Positions 35,548-44,375 are shown, counted from the first letter of the stretch. The stretch: DNA of 64,000 nt from an uncultured Lachnospiraceae bacterium (GCA_910587715.1 CAJUMV010000003.1:62001-126000), one strand, 5' to 3'. Numbers and translations: made by a program. The notes: generated from the letters alone by a model not told the origin.

Positions 35548-35604
35548 ATGGGATTTTTTTGCGTGCGAATAAAAGTTGCCAGACAGCTTGCCGGATGGAT
35601 GTGA
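35548..35604 (+). CDS. Candidate erm leader peptide 2 (18 residues)
   Basis: An ATG frame encoding MGFFCVRIKVARQLAGWM. It starts with MGFF like the first leader frame and ends within the hairpin at 35598-35617. No good ribosome-binding site is visible, so it is weaker than the first. Confidence 0.27.
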   Translation: MGFFCVRIKVARQLAGWM

Positions 35605-35685
35605 CGAAAGTCATGTCTGCGTGGTCTGCCTTATTGTGTTTGTTTAGCAGGAAGATTCTGGATACAGAGTCTATCCTGCTTTTTT
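35598..35685 (+). promoter_or_regulatory. Attenuator in the erm leader
   Basis: Two structures lie in series. GATGTGAC (35598-35605) pairs with GTCATGTC (35610-35617) around a GAAA tetraloop. It can be extended or replaced by CAGACA (35580-35585) pairing with TGTCTG (35614-35619). A strong intrinsic terminator follows: AGCAGGA plus AGATTCTG against CAGAGTCT plus TCCTGCT (35646-35680, one bulge), then TTTTTT. It sits 72 bases before the methyltransferase start, so full-length mRNA requires readthrough. This layout is that of antibiotic-inducible transcription attenuation. Confidence 0.65.
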
Positions 35686-35757
35686 CCTGCCTTTTATCGG
35701 GGAAGCGGATTTGTCTTTGGAAGAACCGCAGGGTACAGGATAAAAAGGAGGCGCGCT

Positions 35758-36561
35758 ATGCAGAAAAACAGGAGACAGGCAGAGGATACACATGGGAAAC
35801 AGCTGTCGGATTCCCAGAATTTTCTCACAGATTTTAAACTGATTCAAAGGATGATTCGTCTGGCGGATATCAGAAAGGACGATACGATATTAGAGATTGG
35901 AGCCGGAAAAGGGCATTTGACGGAAGCGCTTTGTAAAAGGGCGGGAAAGGTATGTTCGGTGGAAATCGACGGAATGCTGATGGAGCGTGCGAAAAAGCGA
36001 TTGTTGAAATACGACAATGTGGAGCTGGTTTTGGGTGATTTTATGAAATACCGTCTGCCACAAAAAGGAGCTTACAAGGTGGTTGCCAACATACCGTTTT
36101 TTCTGACGACACAGATTGTAGAGAAACTGACGCAGGGGGCGAATCCGCCGTCAGACATGTGGCTTGTGATGGAGAAAGGGGCGGCAAAACGGTTTATGGG
36201 ACTGCCAAGGGAAAATAAGAAGTCTCTGGCGCTTAAGGTGGGATGGGAAATGAAGAACGTGTACTATTTCCGCAGAGAAGACTTTCATCCGAAACCGTCG
36301 GTAGACACGGTATTCATCCATTTCTCCAAGAAAGCGGTTCCGGATTTGAACAGGAAAGAGTACCGGGAGTTTCAGAAGTTTGTCGAGCGGGGGATGAAGT
36401 ACGGTGTCACGGGGAAAGGCGGAATGCTGACCAAAAGACAGGCGTCGGCAGCTTTAAGGCAGGCGGGGATGTATCAGGCATACGAGGACGGGGTTACGCT
36501 TTACATCCAGTGGCTCTGCCTGTTTCGATGTTATCAGGATATGAGGGAGAGAAAGTCATAA
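35758..36561 (+). CDS. 23S rRNA (adenine-2058-N6) methyltransferase, Erm family
   Basis: A 267-residue SAM-dependent rRNA adenine methyltransferase. Motifs are SQNFLTDFKLIQRMI, LEIGAGKGHLTEAL for SAM, VVANIPFFLTTQIV as the catalytic N-I-P-F/Y motif, VMEKGAAKRFMG, and EDFHPKPSVDTVFI. The NIP motif and the EKGAAKR block favour Erm over the housekeeping KsgA, which has NLPY. Erm methylates A2058 and confers macrolide-lincosamide-streptogramin B resistance. AAGGAGG precedes the start. The attenuated leader upstream supports inducible expression. No mobile element is visible, so it may be an intrinsic chromosomal gene. The subclass cannot be named. Confidence 0.85.
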   Translation: MQKNRRQAEDTHGKQLSDSQNFLTDFKLIQRMIRLADIRKDDTILEIGAGKGHLTEALCKRAGKVCSVEIDGMLMERAKKRLLKYDNVELVLGDFMKYRLPQKGAYKVVANIPFFLTTQIVEKLTQGANPPSDMWLVMEKGAAKRFMGLPRENKKSLALKVGWEMKNVYYFRREDFHPKPSVDTVFIHFSKKAVPDLNRKEYREFQKFVERGMKYGVTGKGGMLTKRQASAALRQAGMYQAYEDGVTLYIQWLCLFRCYQDMRERKS

Positions 36562-36602
36562 AAAAAGTTTCACCAGCCGGTTTCTACAACCTCCGGCTGG
36601 TG
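36560..36602 (-). terminator. Intrinsic terminator between the convergent erm and chemoreceptor genes
   Basis: Perfect 10-bp stem CACCAGCCGG (36571-36580) / CCGGCTGGTG (36593-36602). On the minus strand it is followed by a T run, so it terminates the chemoreceptor gene. On the plus strand it lacks a T run. Confidence 0.75.
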
Positions 36603-36612
36603 AGAGTCTTAA

Positions 36613-38337
36613 TTACAATTTAAATTTTCCGACTTCCGATTCAAGCTGTCCGGCAATGTCCCTGTTGCTTTCGGCTTCGTCTTTGATGCTTTCCATGCTC
36701 ACAGTCATGTCGGAAGCCATTTCCGTGACGCCAACTATGCCATTTGCACTTTCGGAGACGGCTATATTGACGGCATCCACGGCTTCCTTGATGCTGTCTA
36801 TATCGCTGTTCAGTCGTATGCTTTCGTCTGCAAACCCGTTCATCGTTTCACTGAGGTGGCTGACGTCATTTTTATAGTTTATGCTGTTGTCAAGTAACCT
36901 CTCGTATCCTGCCATGGTGGTTTCATTCATAAAGCGAATCATCTGTTCCGATTCGTTTGCCAGTTCGTTTACCGCGTGAATCACCTCCTGGCTCACCCGC
37001 TGGATGCCCTCGGCGGCACGGGCGGAGTTGTCTGCAAGAGAGCCGATTTCGCTTGCCACGACGGCAAAGCCTTTTCCGGCTTCTCCGGCTCTTGCCGCCT
37101 CAATACTTGCGTTGAGGGAAAGCAGGCTTGTCTGGTCGGTAATATTGATAATTTCGTTTGTCAGCGCGTCAATATGTTCCACTGCCTTGGAACGTTCGAT
37201 TCGTTCGCTCATGTTTTTCGACATTTCTGCAGCCTGTTTTGCTGCATCGGTTCTGTCTCTCTCGGCCGATTCATAAATAGCCTGGACTTTTTCCGTAATC
37301 TTAGCTGCCAAATCCCGCTCAGAGGATGCCTTCTGGGAAATGCTTCCGATGCTGTTCATGATATGCGAGACGGACTCATCGACCTGATGCAGGGAAGCGC
37401 TGGTTTCCTCCATGGCGGCGCTCATTTCCTCCATGGTGGCGGAGATATCTGAAATGTTGTCTTTGGCGCTAATCAGGCTTTCCGCGATGGCTCCGGTGGA
37501 TGTCCCGAGCTGCGTGGAGTTGTCGGAGATATGCAACATGATTCCGCGGATATATTCGAGCAGGGTATTGATATTTCCTGCAATTAGCTCCAGCTCGTCG
37601 CCGGAAGCGATATCCAGCTTCTGTGTCAGATCCCCTTCGTTGTTTACTAGATCGTAGATTTTACGGTCTACTTTATTTAAACTGCGCATAATGCGGTTGA
37701 CGATCAGATTTAATATCACCAGCGCAAGTACCAGGCATATAATGGAGATCTGGAAGATGCTGTTTCGAGCGCCCTCAATCCGTTCCGCCACATAGGATGC
37801 ATCGTAATCGCAGCCGAGCACGGCGACTACTTTGCCGGCGCTGTCCCTGATAGGAAGATAAGCGGAAATCAGGGTGCCGTCCGCTGTCTCGTCTATGTAA
37901 TCCTGCACATATTCCTGTCCGTTAAATACATCGGCAAATTCCGCGTATTCCCCGTCAAACGGATCTCCGGGACTGTTCTGTCCCGCGCTGTCGTCTGTAT
38001 CGATACCGTAATAGAGCCGGGCGTTGTCATTCGTGTGCAGCGTATATAGAAAGGCAATGCCGCAGAGTTCCTGAATCTGTCTAAGAGCGGTCAGATTATT
38101 TCGGTATTCTTCCGTATTTTCATAACCGGTCCCGATGCTGGCAAGGGAATCCCCGTCCACCATAAATCCGGCGATGGAAGCCGCCATCTGTGCCTCCTCC
38201 ACACCGAGCTGAATCATGCCGGTTTTGATGCGGGTGTAGGAATTAATACCTATGACCGCGCACATGGCAATAATCAGAATGGTGGCAGGAATCAATATTT
38301 TCCACCGGATGCTTAGTCGTCTCACTTTTGTTTTCAC
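36613..38337 (-). CDS. Methyl-accepting chemotaxis protein
   Basis: A 574-residue transmembrane chemoreceptor. TM1 lies at about 13-31, followed by an extracellular Cache-like sensor (about 35-190, containing LYYGIDTDDS and ISAYLPIRDSAGKVVAVLGCDYD). TM2 (about 195-215), a HAMP segment and a long cytoplasmic coiled coil follow. The signalling tip is TSLLSLNASIEAARAGEAGKGFAVVASEIGSLADNSA. No chemotaxis or flagellar genes lie nearby. The ligand is unknown; the Cache fold often binds small organic acids or amino acids. TTG and GTG codons nearby are unlikely alternatives to the ATG at 38337. Confidence 0.9.
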   Translation of the reverse strand: MKTKVRRLSIRWKILIPATILIIAMCAVIGINSYTRIKTGMIQLGVEEAQMAASIAGFMVDGDSLASIGTGYENTEEYRNNLTALRQIQELCGIAFLYTLHTNDNARLYYGIDTDDSAGQNSPGDPFDGEYAEFADVFNGQEYVQDYIDETADGTLISAYLPIRDSAGKVVAVLGCDYDASYVAERIEGARNSIFQISIICLVLALVILNLIVNRIMRSLNKVDRKIYDLVNNEGDLTQKLDIASGDELELIAGNINTLLEYIRGIMLHISDNSTQLGTSTGAIAESLISAKDNISDISATMEEMSAAMEETSASLHQVDESVSHIMNSIGSISQKASSERDLAAKITEKVQAIYESAERDRTDAAKQAAEMSKNMSERIERSKAVEHIDALTNEIINITDQTSLLSLNASIEAARAGEAGKGFAVVASEIGSLADNSARAAEGIQRVSQEVIHAVNELANESEQMIRFMNETTMAGYERLLDNSINYKNDVSHLSETMNGFADESIRLNSDIDSIKEAVDAVNIAVSESANGIVGVTEMASDMTVSMESIKDEAESNRDIAGQLESEVGKFKL

Positions 38338-38511
38338 AGAATCGCCCTTCTTTCGCTACATTTATTTTGATATGCATTGTCTTATTTTTTATATATTACA
38401 AAAATAGTATACGCTTGCAAAAAAAGAAAATCAATGTATTTGTAAAAAATAAAATTACGCATAATCGGTAATGGATACGCCGCAGTCAAGCTGCAAACGG
38501 CAAGAAAACAG

Positions 38512-38539
38512 TTGACAAATCCTGCAAGTATAATAAAAT
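38512..38539 (+). promoter_or_regulatory. Promoter of leuS
   Basis: Consensus TTGACA at 38512-38517, a 16-base spacer and TAAAAT at 38534-38539. The leader is about 40 bases, so no T-box is possible here. The rest of 38338-38511 shows nothing recognisable. Confidence 0.65.
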
Positions 38540-38585
38540 AAGTAAAGTAAAAGCCGTACGCGGCGGGAAAGGATCGGGCAGTAAC

Positions 38586-41114
38586 ATGGCAGAAGTGTAC
38601 AATCACAGAGAAGTGGAGACAAAATGGCAGAAAATCTGGGATGACGAGAAGGCTTTCCAGACCTCGGAGGACTACTCCAAACCGAAATACTATGCGCTGG
38701 TGGAGTTCCCTTACCCCTCGGGGCAGGGACTGCATGTGGGACATCCGCGTCCCTACACGGCGCTTGACATTGTGGCGAGAAAGAGAAGGATGCAGGGCTA
38801 CAACGTGCTCTATCCCATGGGGTGGGACGCGTTTGGTCTTCCCACGGAAAACTATGCGATCAAAAATCATATTCACCCGAAGATCGTGACGCAGAACAAT
38901 GTGGCGCGTTTCAAGAGCCAGCTGCATTCCCTTGGCTATTCCTTTGACTGGGAGAGAGAGGTCAACACCACAGATCCTAACTATTATAAGTGGACACAGT
39001 GGATTTTCCTGAAACTGTTTAAGGCGGGGCTTGCCTACAAGTCCGAGATGCCGATCAACTGGTGTACTTCCTGCAAAGTGGGGCTTGCCAACGAGGAAGT
39101 GGTGAACGGCGTCTGCGAGCGCTGCGGCGCGGAGGTGGTCCGCAAGGTAAAGAGCCAGTGGATGTTGAAGATTACGGAGTACGCTGATAAGCTGATTGAA
39201 GGGCTTGATACGGTGGACTATGTGGAGCGCGTCAAAGTTTCCCAGAAGAACTGGATCGGTAAGTCCATGGGTGCGGAAGTGGACTTTTCCATCAAGGATA
39301 AAGAGGATAAGCTGCGCGTCTACACGACCCGCTGTGATACGCTGTTCGGCGCGACCTACATGGTGGTGTCGCCGGAGCATCCGATTATTGACAAATATAA
39401 GGACGAGCTGAAAAACTGGGACGATATCTGCGCTTATAGGGAGCAGGCGGCGAGGAAGTCCGACTTCGAGCGGGCGGAGCTTGCGAAGGAGAAGACCGGC
39501 GTGCGCATCGACGGCATGTCCGCGGTGAACCCGGTGAACGGCAAGGAGATTCCGATTTATATATCCGACTATGTATTAATGAGCTACGGCACGGGCGCGA
39601 TCATGGCGGTGCCGGCGCACGATGAGAGAGACTGGGAGTTCGCGAAGAAATTCGGTCTGCCCATTATCGAGGTGGTTGCTGGAGGAAAGGACGTGCAGGA
39701 GGAAGTTTACACGGACGTGGCGGAAGGCACACTTGTAAACTCCGACTTCCTGAACGGTTTACGCGTGGCGGACGCCAAGGAGAAGATGATCGCTTTTCTG
39801 GAGGAGAAGGGAGTCGGTTGTGCCAAGACAAACTTCAAGCTGCGCGACTGGGTATTCTCCAGACAGCGTTACTGGGGCGAGCCGATTCCGATTGTAGAGT
39901 GTGAAAAGTGCGGTTTTGTGCCGCTTGATGAAAGCGACTTACCTTTGGAGCTTCCCGAGGTGGAGAGCTATATGCCGACAGATACGGGCGAGTCGCCTCT
40001 GGCGGCTATGACTGACTGGGTCAATACCACCTGCCCCTGCTGCGGCGGGCCGGCGAAGCGGGAGACGGACACGATGCCCCAGTGGGCGGGATCGTCGTGG
40101 TATTTCCTGCGCTATACAGACCCGAAGAATGAGAACGCGCTGGCGAGCAAGGAGGCATTAGATTACTGGATGCCCGTGGACTGGTACAACGGCGGTATGG
40201 AGCACACGACTTTACATCTGCTGTATTCCCGGTTCTGGCACAAGTTCCTCTATGACCAGAAGGTAGTACCCTGCCCGGAGCCTTACGCGAAGCGGACGTC
40301 CCACGGCATGATTCTGGGCTTGAATCCCCACTGTTTCTCGAATCTTCCGGCGGCGGAGCAGGAGACGCTCCTTAAGGAGCACGGCAGCGAGAAGGCGGCG
40401 AGACAGGCGCTGAAAGAAAAGTACGGCGAGATGGCGGAGCACCCGGTGGTGAAGATGTCCAAGTCTCTCGGCAATGTGGTGAATCCCGACGATATCGTGA
40501 CAGACTACGGCGCGGACACTCTGCGGACATACGAGATGTTTATCGGCGCATTCGAGCTGAGCGCGGGCTGGAGCGAGGACGGCGTGAAGGGCTGCCGCCG
40601 GTTTTTGGAGAGAGTTTGGAAATTACAGGATATCCTGACGGACGGCACGGACTATTCTAAAGATTTGGAAATTAAGATGCACCAGACCATCAAGAAGGTC
40701 AGCAGTGACTTTGAGAATCTGAAATACAACACGGCGATCGCGGCGATGATGACCCTTGTGAACGAGTTCTATAAAAAGAACGAGGTTACGAAGGGTGAGT
40801 TTAGGACGCTGCTTGCCCTGCTGAACCCGGTGGCGCCGCATATCACGGAGGAGCTGTGGCAGGCGGTAGGCTTTGAGGGCAGAGTTTATCAGACAAAATG
40901 GCCGGAATATGACGAGGCTAAGACTGTGGAGTCTACAGTAGAGATTGTGGTGCAGATTAACGGCAAGAACCGGGCGACTTTGAATATCGGCAAGGACGAC
41001 CCGAAGGATGAGGTGATCGCGAAGGCGAAAGAGGCAATCGCGGATAAGCTGACGGGTACGATTGTGAAGGAGATTTATGTGCCCGGCAGACTGGTAAATA
41101 TTGTGCAGAAATAA
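38586..41114 (+). CDS. leuS: Leucyl-tRNA synthetase
   Basis: An 842-residue class I synthetase that charges tRNA-Leu. The HIGH-type motif is HVGHPRPYT (about residues 48-56) and the KMSKS motif is intact (VVKMSKSLGN). The CP1 editing domain carries TRCDTLFGATYMVVSPEHP and GTGAIMAVPAHDERD with the conserved Asp. Zinc-type Cys groups occur (CTSCKVG, CERCG and CEKCGF). The protein is slightly longer than many bacterial LeuRS because of a charged insertion just before KMSKS (LKEHGSEKAARQALKEKYGE). Single-gene unit with its own promoter. Confidence 0.97.
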   Translation: MAEVYNHREVETKWQKIWDDEKAFQTSEDYSKPKYYALVEFPYPSGQGLHVGHPRPYTALDIVARKRRMQGYNVLYPMGWDAFGLPTENYAIKNHIHPKIVTQNNVARFKSQLHSLGYSFDWEREVNTTDPNYYKWTQWIFLKLFKAGLAYKSEMPINWCTSCKVGLANEEVVNGVCERCGAEVVRKVKSQWMLKITEYADKLIEGLDTVDYVERVKVSQKNWIGKSMGAEVDFSIKDKEDKLRVYTTRCDTLFGATYMVVSPEHPIIDKYKDELKNWDDICAYREQAARKSDFERAELAKEKTGVRIDGMSAVNPVNGKEIPIYISDYVLMSYGTGAIMAVPAHDERDWEFAKKFGLPIIEVVAGGKDVQEEVYTDVAEGTLVNSDFLNGLRVADAKEKMIAFLEEKGVGCAKTNFKLRDWVFSRQRYWGEPIPIVECEKCGFVPLDESDLPLELPEVESYMPTDTGESPLAAMTDWVNTTCPCCGGPAKRETDTMPQWAGSSWYFLRYTDPKNENALASKEALDYWMPVDWYNGGMEHTTLHLLYSRFWHKFLYDQKVVPCPEPYAKRTSHGMILGLNPHCFSNLPAAEQETLLKEHGSEKAARQALKEKYGEMAEHPVVKMSKSLGNVVNPDDIVTDYGADTLRTYEMFIGAFELSAGWSEDGVKGCRRFLERVWKLQDILTDGTDYSKDLEIKMHQTIKKVSSDFENLKYNTAIAAMMTLVNEFYKKNEVTKGEFRTLLALLNPVAPHITEELWQAVGFEGRVYQTKWPEYDEAKTVESTVEIVVQINGKNRATLNIGKDDPKDEVIAKAKEAIADKLTGTIVKEIYVPGRLVNIVQK

Positions 41115-41146
41115 CGGAAAAGAAACGAAGGGTGGTGCCTGACGCA

Positions 41147-41419
41147 TCACCCTTTCTTTTTGTGCATCCGCATCATTTTATCTATGGTTGCGGCCTCCTC
41201 CGGCGAGGATTCCCTTTTGATGACGGCGACGATTGTCTCGATTTCCTCATTGGTAAAAGTGATATGTTCTGCCTGCCCCCGTTTGGCGACAGCCATCAGA
41301 AAGGGCAGCATCTGCTCTTTTTTTAGCGTTCGGCTTTCAAAAACGAGCGCCTGTAAAAACTCCAGCTTTGCCTTGTCAATTCCGGCAAGAGCAGGGTCGT
41401 TCATCCATTCATTTGTCAT
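41147..41419 (-). CDS. Conserved hypothetical protein, 90 residues
   Basis: A small acidic-basic soluble protein, predicted helical, with no recognised domain. Features are an LEFLQALVFESRTLKKEQMLP helix and a Lys-rich C-terminus. It lies 16 bases after the Met-rich 41436 gene on the same strand, and the pair sits downstream of a Cys/Gly-rich small protein. I have an impression of similar pairs in other Lachnospiraceae. GGAG precedes the start. Confidence 0.7.
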   Translation of the reverse strand: MTNEWMNDPALAGIDKAKLEFLQALVFESRTLKKEQMLPFLMAVAKRGQAEHITFTNEEIETIVAVIKRESSPEEAATIDKMMRMHKKKG

Positions 41420-41435
41420 GGGTTACTCCTTTTCT

Positions 41436-41996
41436 TTATGATGAAATCGGTGGATTGTTCTGAAACATTTCGTACATTTCCCGCTGCTCGGGAGTGAGCA
41501 TATGCATCAGCATATCCATTATGGGGGAGCCAGGGGATGCCGTTTTTTCTAAGTCGTCTTTGGCATCCCCGGTCTGTCCCGTCCCGGACAGCGGATTCTC
41601 AAACAGGGAATCCATGTTCATGTCGGGGAAGATTTCCTGCATGGCGCTCATGGTCTGGGACATTTCCTGCACGGTTTCCAACGTCTGCAGCATATTCTGT
41701 ATCTGCTCTAACTGCCTGATTTCCTCTGGGGTGGAGTAGAGACAAAGTTCCCGGCAGAGTTTTTTTAAGTCGGGCTTTTCCGGCTGGGAGAGCCCGCATC
41801 CGCTGAGCGCTGCAGACTGTCTTTTTGTGAGGTTTATGGTGTATTGCAGTTCCATATATTTGATGTAGACAGCCAGATGCTTCTGCATGGAAGGTTCTAT
41901 GTAGGGGAGAAGAACCTTAAGCTTCTGGATTTGGTTGGTAGTGTATAAGGCATCGAATGCCATAACGTTTGAAGCATTTTCACTTTTTTCTGCCAT
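41436..41996 (-). CDS. Conserved hypothetical Met-rich protein, 186 residues
   Basis: A soluble protein with a helical N-terminal half (IQKLKVLLPYIEPSMQKHLA) and a C-terminal half dense in Met, Gln and Glu (MSQTMSAMQEIFPDMNMDSL, then LMHMLTPEQREMYEMFQNNP). The C-terminal pattern resembles assembly or coat-associated proteins, but no function can be assigned. It is transcribed with the 41147 gene. Confidence 0.7.
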   Translation of the reverse strand: MAEKSENASNVMAFDALYTTNQIQKLKVLLPYIEPSMQKHLAVYIKYMELQYTINLTKRQSAALSGCGLSQPEKPDLKKLCRELCLYSTPEEIRQLEQIQNMLQTLETVQEMSQTMSAMQEIFPDMNMDSLFENPLSGTGQTGDAKDDLEKTASPGSPIMDMLMHMLTPEQREMYEMFQNNPPISS

Positions 41997-42144
41997 AAGC
42001 TATGCCTTTCTGATGCCTGTTTTCTCTACAGTATATGACACACAAAAGAAAAATAGCCTCCTGTCAGAGCGGCCCGCCGCAGGAAGAGAACCCTGCGGCG
42101 GAACTCTGTTTCAGATGTGTGTGATAGATGTGATGGTTTAAAGA

Positions 42145-42378
42145 TTAGTTGTTGCAGCAGCAGGATAACAGGATAAGAATCCAGATCCAGGAACAGCAGT
42201 TGTTGTCGCCGCCAAACAGGCTGTTGCCGCCGAAGAAGCCGCCGCCACAACCGCAGCCGTCGCCGCTGTTACCGCCACAGCAGGATAACAGGATGAGAAT
42301 CCAAATCCAGGAACCGCATCCGTTGTTTACTGTGCTGGTATTGTTGCATCCGCAGTGAGTTGCTGTAAGATCACTCAT
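42145..42378 (-). CDS. Cys/Gly-rich small protein with duplicated hydrophobic segment
   Basis: A 77-residue protein made of two near-identical blocks, CGSWIWILILLSCCGGN and CCSWIWILILLSCCCNN. A Gly/Cys/Asp spacer (GDGCGCGGGFFGGN) separates them, and a short leader carries CGCNN. Twelve or more Cys and two hydrophobic stretches are visible. It resembles the high-cysteine chorion-like small proteins annotated in Clostridiales, possibly spore-coat or envelope components. TTGGAGGAC lies just upstream of the ATG, supporting translation. Confidence 0.75.
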   Translation of the reverse strand: MSDLTATHCGCNNTSTVNNGCGSWIWILILLSCCGGNSGDGCGCGGGFFGGNSLFGGDNNCCSWIWILILLSCCCNN

Positions 42379-42539
42379 TTTTAGTGTCCTCCAATTGTTA
42401 GTTATGGTTTATCTTATGTGGGGGCGGTGAATTTGTGCCTGTGAAAAGGAATGCTATTTTCAAATGGGAAGTTTTTTCGGAGACGGCTCCTATACAGGAA
42501 GGGCTTGAAACATATGTTCGGCTGTGGTAAGATATCAGT

Positions 42540-43142
42540 ATGTTTGAAAACACAAGGGTAACTAACAGAAAAGAAAGCGGACGGATTCGCCGGGGAGACA
42601 TATGCCTGCTGGCATTTTTCCTGTTCCTTGCGCTGGGATGTCTGGTATGGGCTGTCGTGAGCCGAAAGGACGGGCAGGTTTTGCGGATATCCTGCGGCGG
42701 AGAGGTCATTGAGAAAGTGGATTTGACACAGATGAAACGATATGACCAGACGGGGGCGGTGCGTGGGAGCGCGTCGGAAACCGTGCGCTATTGTCTGCTT
42801 CTTTATGGAAACGGGCGCGCCTCCTGCGGGTGGTATGGGGAAAGACCGGATCTTGCGGCAGCGGTTCCGGAAGGAAACAGTTTCAACCTTCTGGCTGTTT
42901 CCGCGGACGGTGTTTCCATGGATGCCGCCGACTGCCGTGACCAGATTTGTGTACACCACATTCCCATTGTGAGCGGTGGGGAGAGCATTATCTGTCTGCC
43001 GCATAGGCTTGTGGTGGAGATTGTGGGCGGGACGGGTAAGGAAACGCGGGATGTGACGACAAAAGCGCAGGGAATAAAGGGAGAAACGGGATGGAACAAT
43101 GACAGGTTTCGGAATGGAGGCAGCTATGAGACGGACGGCTGA
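42540..43142 (+). CDS. NusG domain II-containing membrane-anchored protein
   Basis: A 200-residue protein with one N-terminal membrane helix (ICLLAFFLFLALGCLVWAVV). An exported NusG-II-like domain follows, ending in MDAADCRDQICVHHIPIVSGGESIICLPHRLVVEI, where the CRDQIC and ICLPHRL blocks are diagnostic. A middle stretch of about 40 residues with RASCGWYGERPDLAAAV looks like an insertion. Relatives pair with Gx transporters in flavin-based electron-transfer loci. It overlaps the Gx transporter start by 17 bases. No clear ribosome-binding site is seen at 42540. Confidence 0.83.
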   Translation: MFENTRVTNRKESGRIRRGDICLLAFFLFLALGCLVWAVVSRKDGQVLRISCGGEVIEKVDLTQMKRYDQTGAVRGSASETVRYCLLLYGNGRASCGWYGERPDLAAAVPEGNSFNLLAVSADGVSMDAADCRDQICVHHIPIVSGGESIICLPHRLVVEIVGGTGKETRDVTTKAQGIKGETGWNNDRFRNGGSYETDG

Positions 43143-43632
43143 GCTTGGACTGATGCTTGCGCTTGCGATGCTTCTGTCCTATGTGGAATCCCTGATTCCC
43201 CTTTCCTTTGGGATTCCCGGGATTAAACTGGGGCTGCCCAATCTGATCGTGCTGTTGCTGCTGTATGAGGGGGGGAAAGCGCGGGAGGCGCTTTTGGTAA
43301 ACGGTCTGCGCATTGTTCTGTCCGGCTTTTTGTTCAGTAATCTCTATACTATTTTATATGCCCTTGCGGGGGCGGCGCTGAGCTTTCCTGCTATGCTCAT
43401 CGGCAGGCGGACGAAACGTTTGTCCATGATGGGAGTAAGTGTGCTCGGCGGTGTGTTTCACAATGTGGGACAGCTTCTCATGGCGATGGCGGTGGTCGAG
43501 ACGTTTACCGTTGCTTACTATACGCCCTTTTTAATCGTGGCGGGCACGGTGACGGGGGCGCTGCTCGGTTTCGTGGGAATGCAGCTTTTGCCTTATCTGC
43601 GCAGGCTTAACAGGGAAGCAGAGAAAAAATGA
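43126..43632 (+). CDS. Gx transporter family protein (heptaprenyl diphosphate synthase component I-like)
   Basis: A 168-residue membrane protein with about five helices and the family signature PLSFGIPGIKLGLPNLIVLLLLYEGG. Members are ECF-type S components once misnamed heptaprenyl diphosphate synthase component I. Listeria EetB, in extracellular electron transfer, is a relative. The start at 43126 has GGAGG 6 bases upstream; in-frame ATGs at 43099 and 43114 lack one. Together with the NusG-II protein it suggests export or handling of a redox cofactor (inference). Confidence 0.85.
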   Translation: MRRTAELGLMLALAMLLSYVESLIPLSFGIPGIKLGLPNLIVLLLLYEGGKAREALLVNGLRIVLSGFLFSNLYTILYALAGAALSFPAMLIGRRTKRLSMMGVSVLGGVFHNVGQLLMAMAVVETFTVAYYTPFLIVAGTVTGALLGFVGMQLLPYLRRLNREAEKK

Positions 43633-43659
43633 ATAGGAATAACGAAGGGAAAGGATGCT

Positions 43660-44283
43660 ATGTACGCATACATAAAAGGAACGATTGAGGAACTTACGGA
43701 GGACGCAGTCGTTGTGGAAGCCGGAGGAATCGGCTATAACATTAAGATTTCCACTGCCACGGCGGGGCTTCTGCCCGGCGCGGGAAATGAAGTGAAAATA
43801 TATACTTATACGCTTGTGAGGGAGGACGCGTTTTCGCTTTTCGGTTTTCTCACAAGGGACGATCTGGAGATTTTCAAGAAGCTGATTGCAGTAAACGGCA
43901 TCGGACCGAAGGGCGGCCTGGCGATTTTGTCGGTGATGAGCGCGGATGACCTGCGGTTCGCCGTGATGGCGGGGGATGCCAAGGCGATCGCCAAGGCGCC
44001 GGGGATCGGTGCGAAGACGGCGGAGCGGGTGATTCTGGAGCTGCGGGATAAAATTTCCCTTGAAGATACCCTGAAGGGGCTTGGCGAGCCGGCAGACGCT
44101 TCGGGATCCGCCGCGGCAGGGGCACAGGGCGGTGACAATCTGATGAAGCGGGAGGCGATAGAGGCGCTTGTTGCGCTCGGATATTCCGCTTCCGATGCCA
44201 CGGCGGCGGTGAAGAAGATAGAGATTACGGAAAACGCCACATCGGAGACGATTTTAAAGCTGGCGCTGAAACATATGTTTTAG
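43660..44283 (+). CDS. ruvA: Holliday junction branch migration protein RuvA
   Basis: A 207-residue subunit that binds Holliday junctions and recruits the RuvB motor. It has an N-terminal OB domain (MYAYIKGTIEELTEDAVVVE), the FGFLTRDDLEIFKKLIAVNGIGPKGGLAIL helix-hairpin-helix region, APGIGAKTAERVILELRDK, and a C-terminal domain III (EALVALGYSASDATAAVKKI) that contacts RuvB. ruvB is not adjacent but lies 6.4 kb downstream. Confidence 0.96.
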   Translation: MYAYIKGTIEELTEDAVVVEAGGIGYNIKISTATAGLLPGAGNEVKIYTYTLVREDAFSLFGFLTRDDLEIFKKLIAVNGIGPKGGLAILSVMSADDLRFAVMAGDAKAIAKAPGIGAKTAERVILELRDKISLEDTLKGLGEPADASGSAAAGAQGGDNLMKREAIEALVALGYSASDATAAVKKIEITENATSETILKLALKHMF

Positions 44284-44334
44284 CAGCGGAGAGCGTCGAA
44301 GGCACGGTTTTGCGAATGGCGCGTGGGCTGAACC

Positions 44335-44375
44335 GATCGAGCAAGCTCGATCACGAGGACTGCTTCGCAGCCTCG
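44335..44375 (+). repeat. Double-hairpin element, family B, copy 1
   Basis: Hairpin 1 is GATCGAGC (44335-44342) / GCTCGATC (44345-44352). After one base, hairpin 2 is CGAGG plus CTGC (44354-44363, bulged A at 44359) / GCAG plus CCTCG (44367-44375) around a TTC loop. A second copy with compensatory changes lies at 61979-62020 on the minus strand. The element sits between ruvA and the ABC gene, 24 bases upstream of the latter's GTG. Confidence 0.65.

Noticed and set aside
35559..35837. Frame of 92 codons overlapping the erm start
   Set aside because: It crosses the leader terminator and overlaps the erm start in another frame. The short MGIF and MGFF frames fit a leader better.
35758..36561. 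Housekeeping KsgA instead of Erm
   Set aside because: The catalytic motif is NIPF and the EKGAAKR block is Erm-like, while KsgA has NLPY. The attenuated leader also fits Erm. A phylogeny would settle it.
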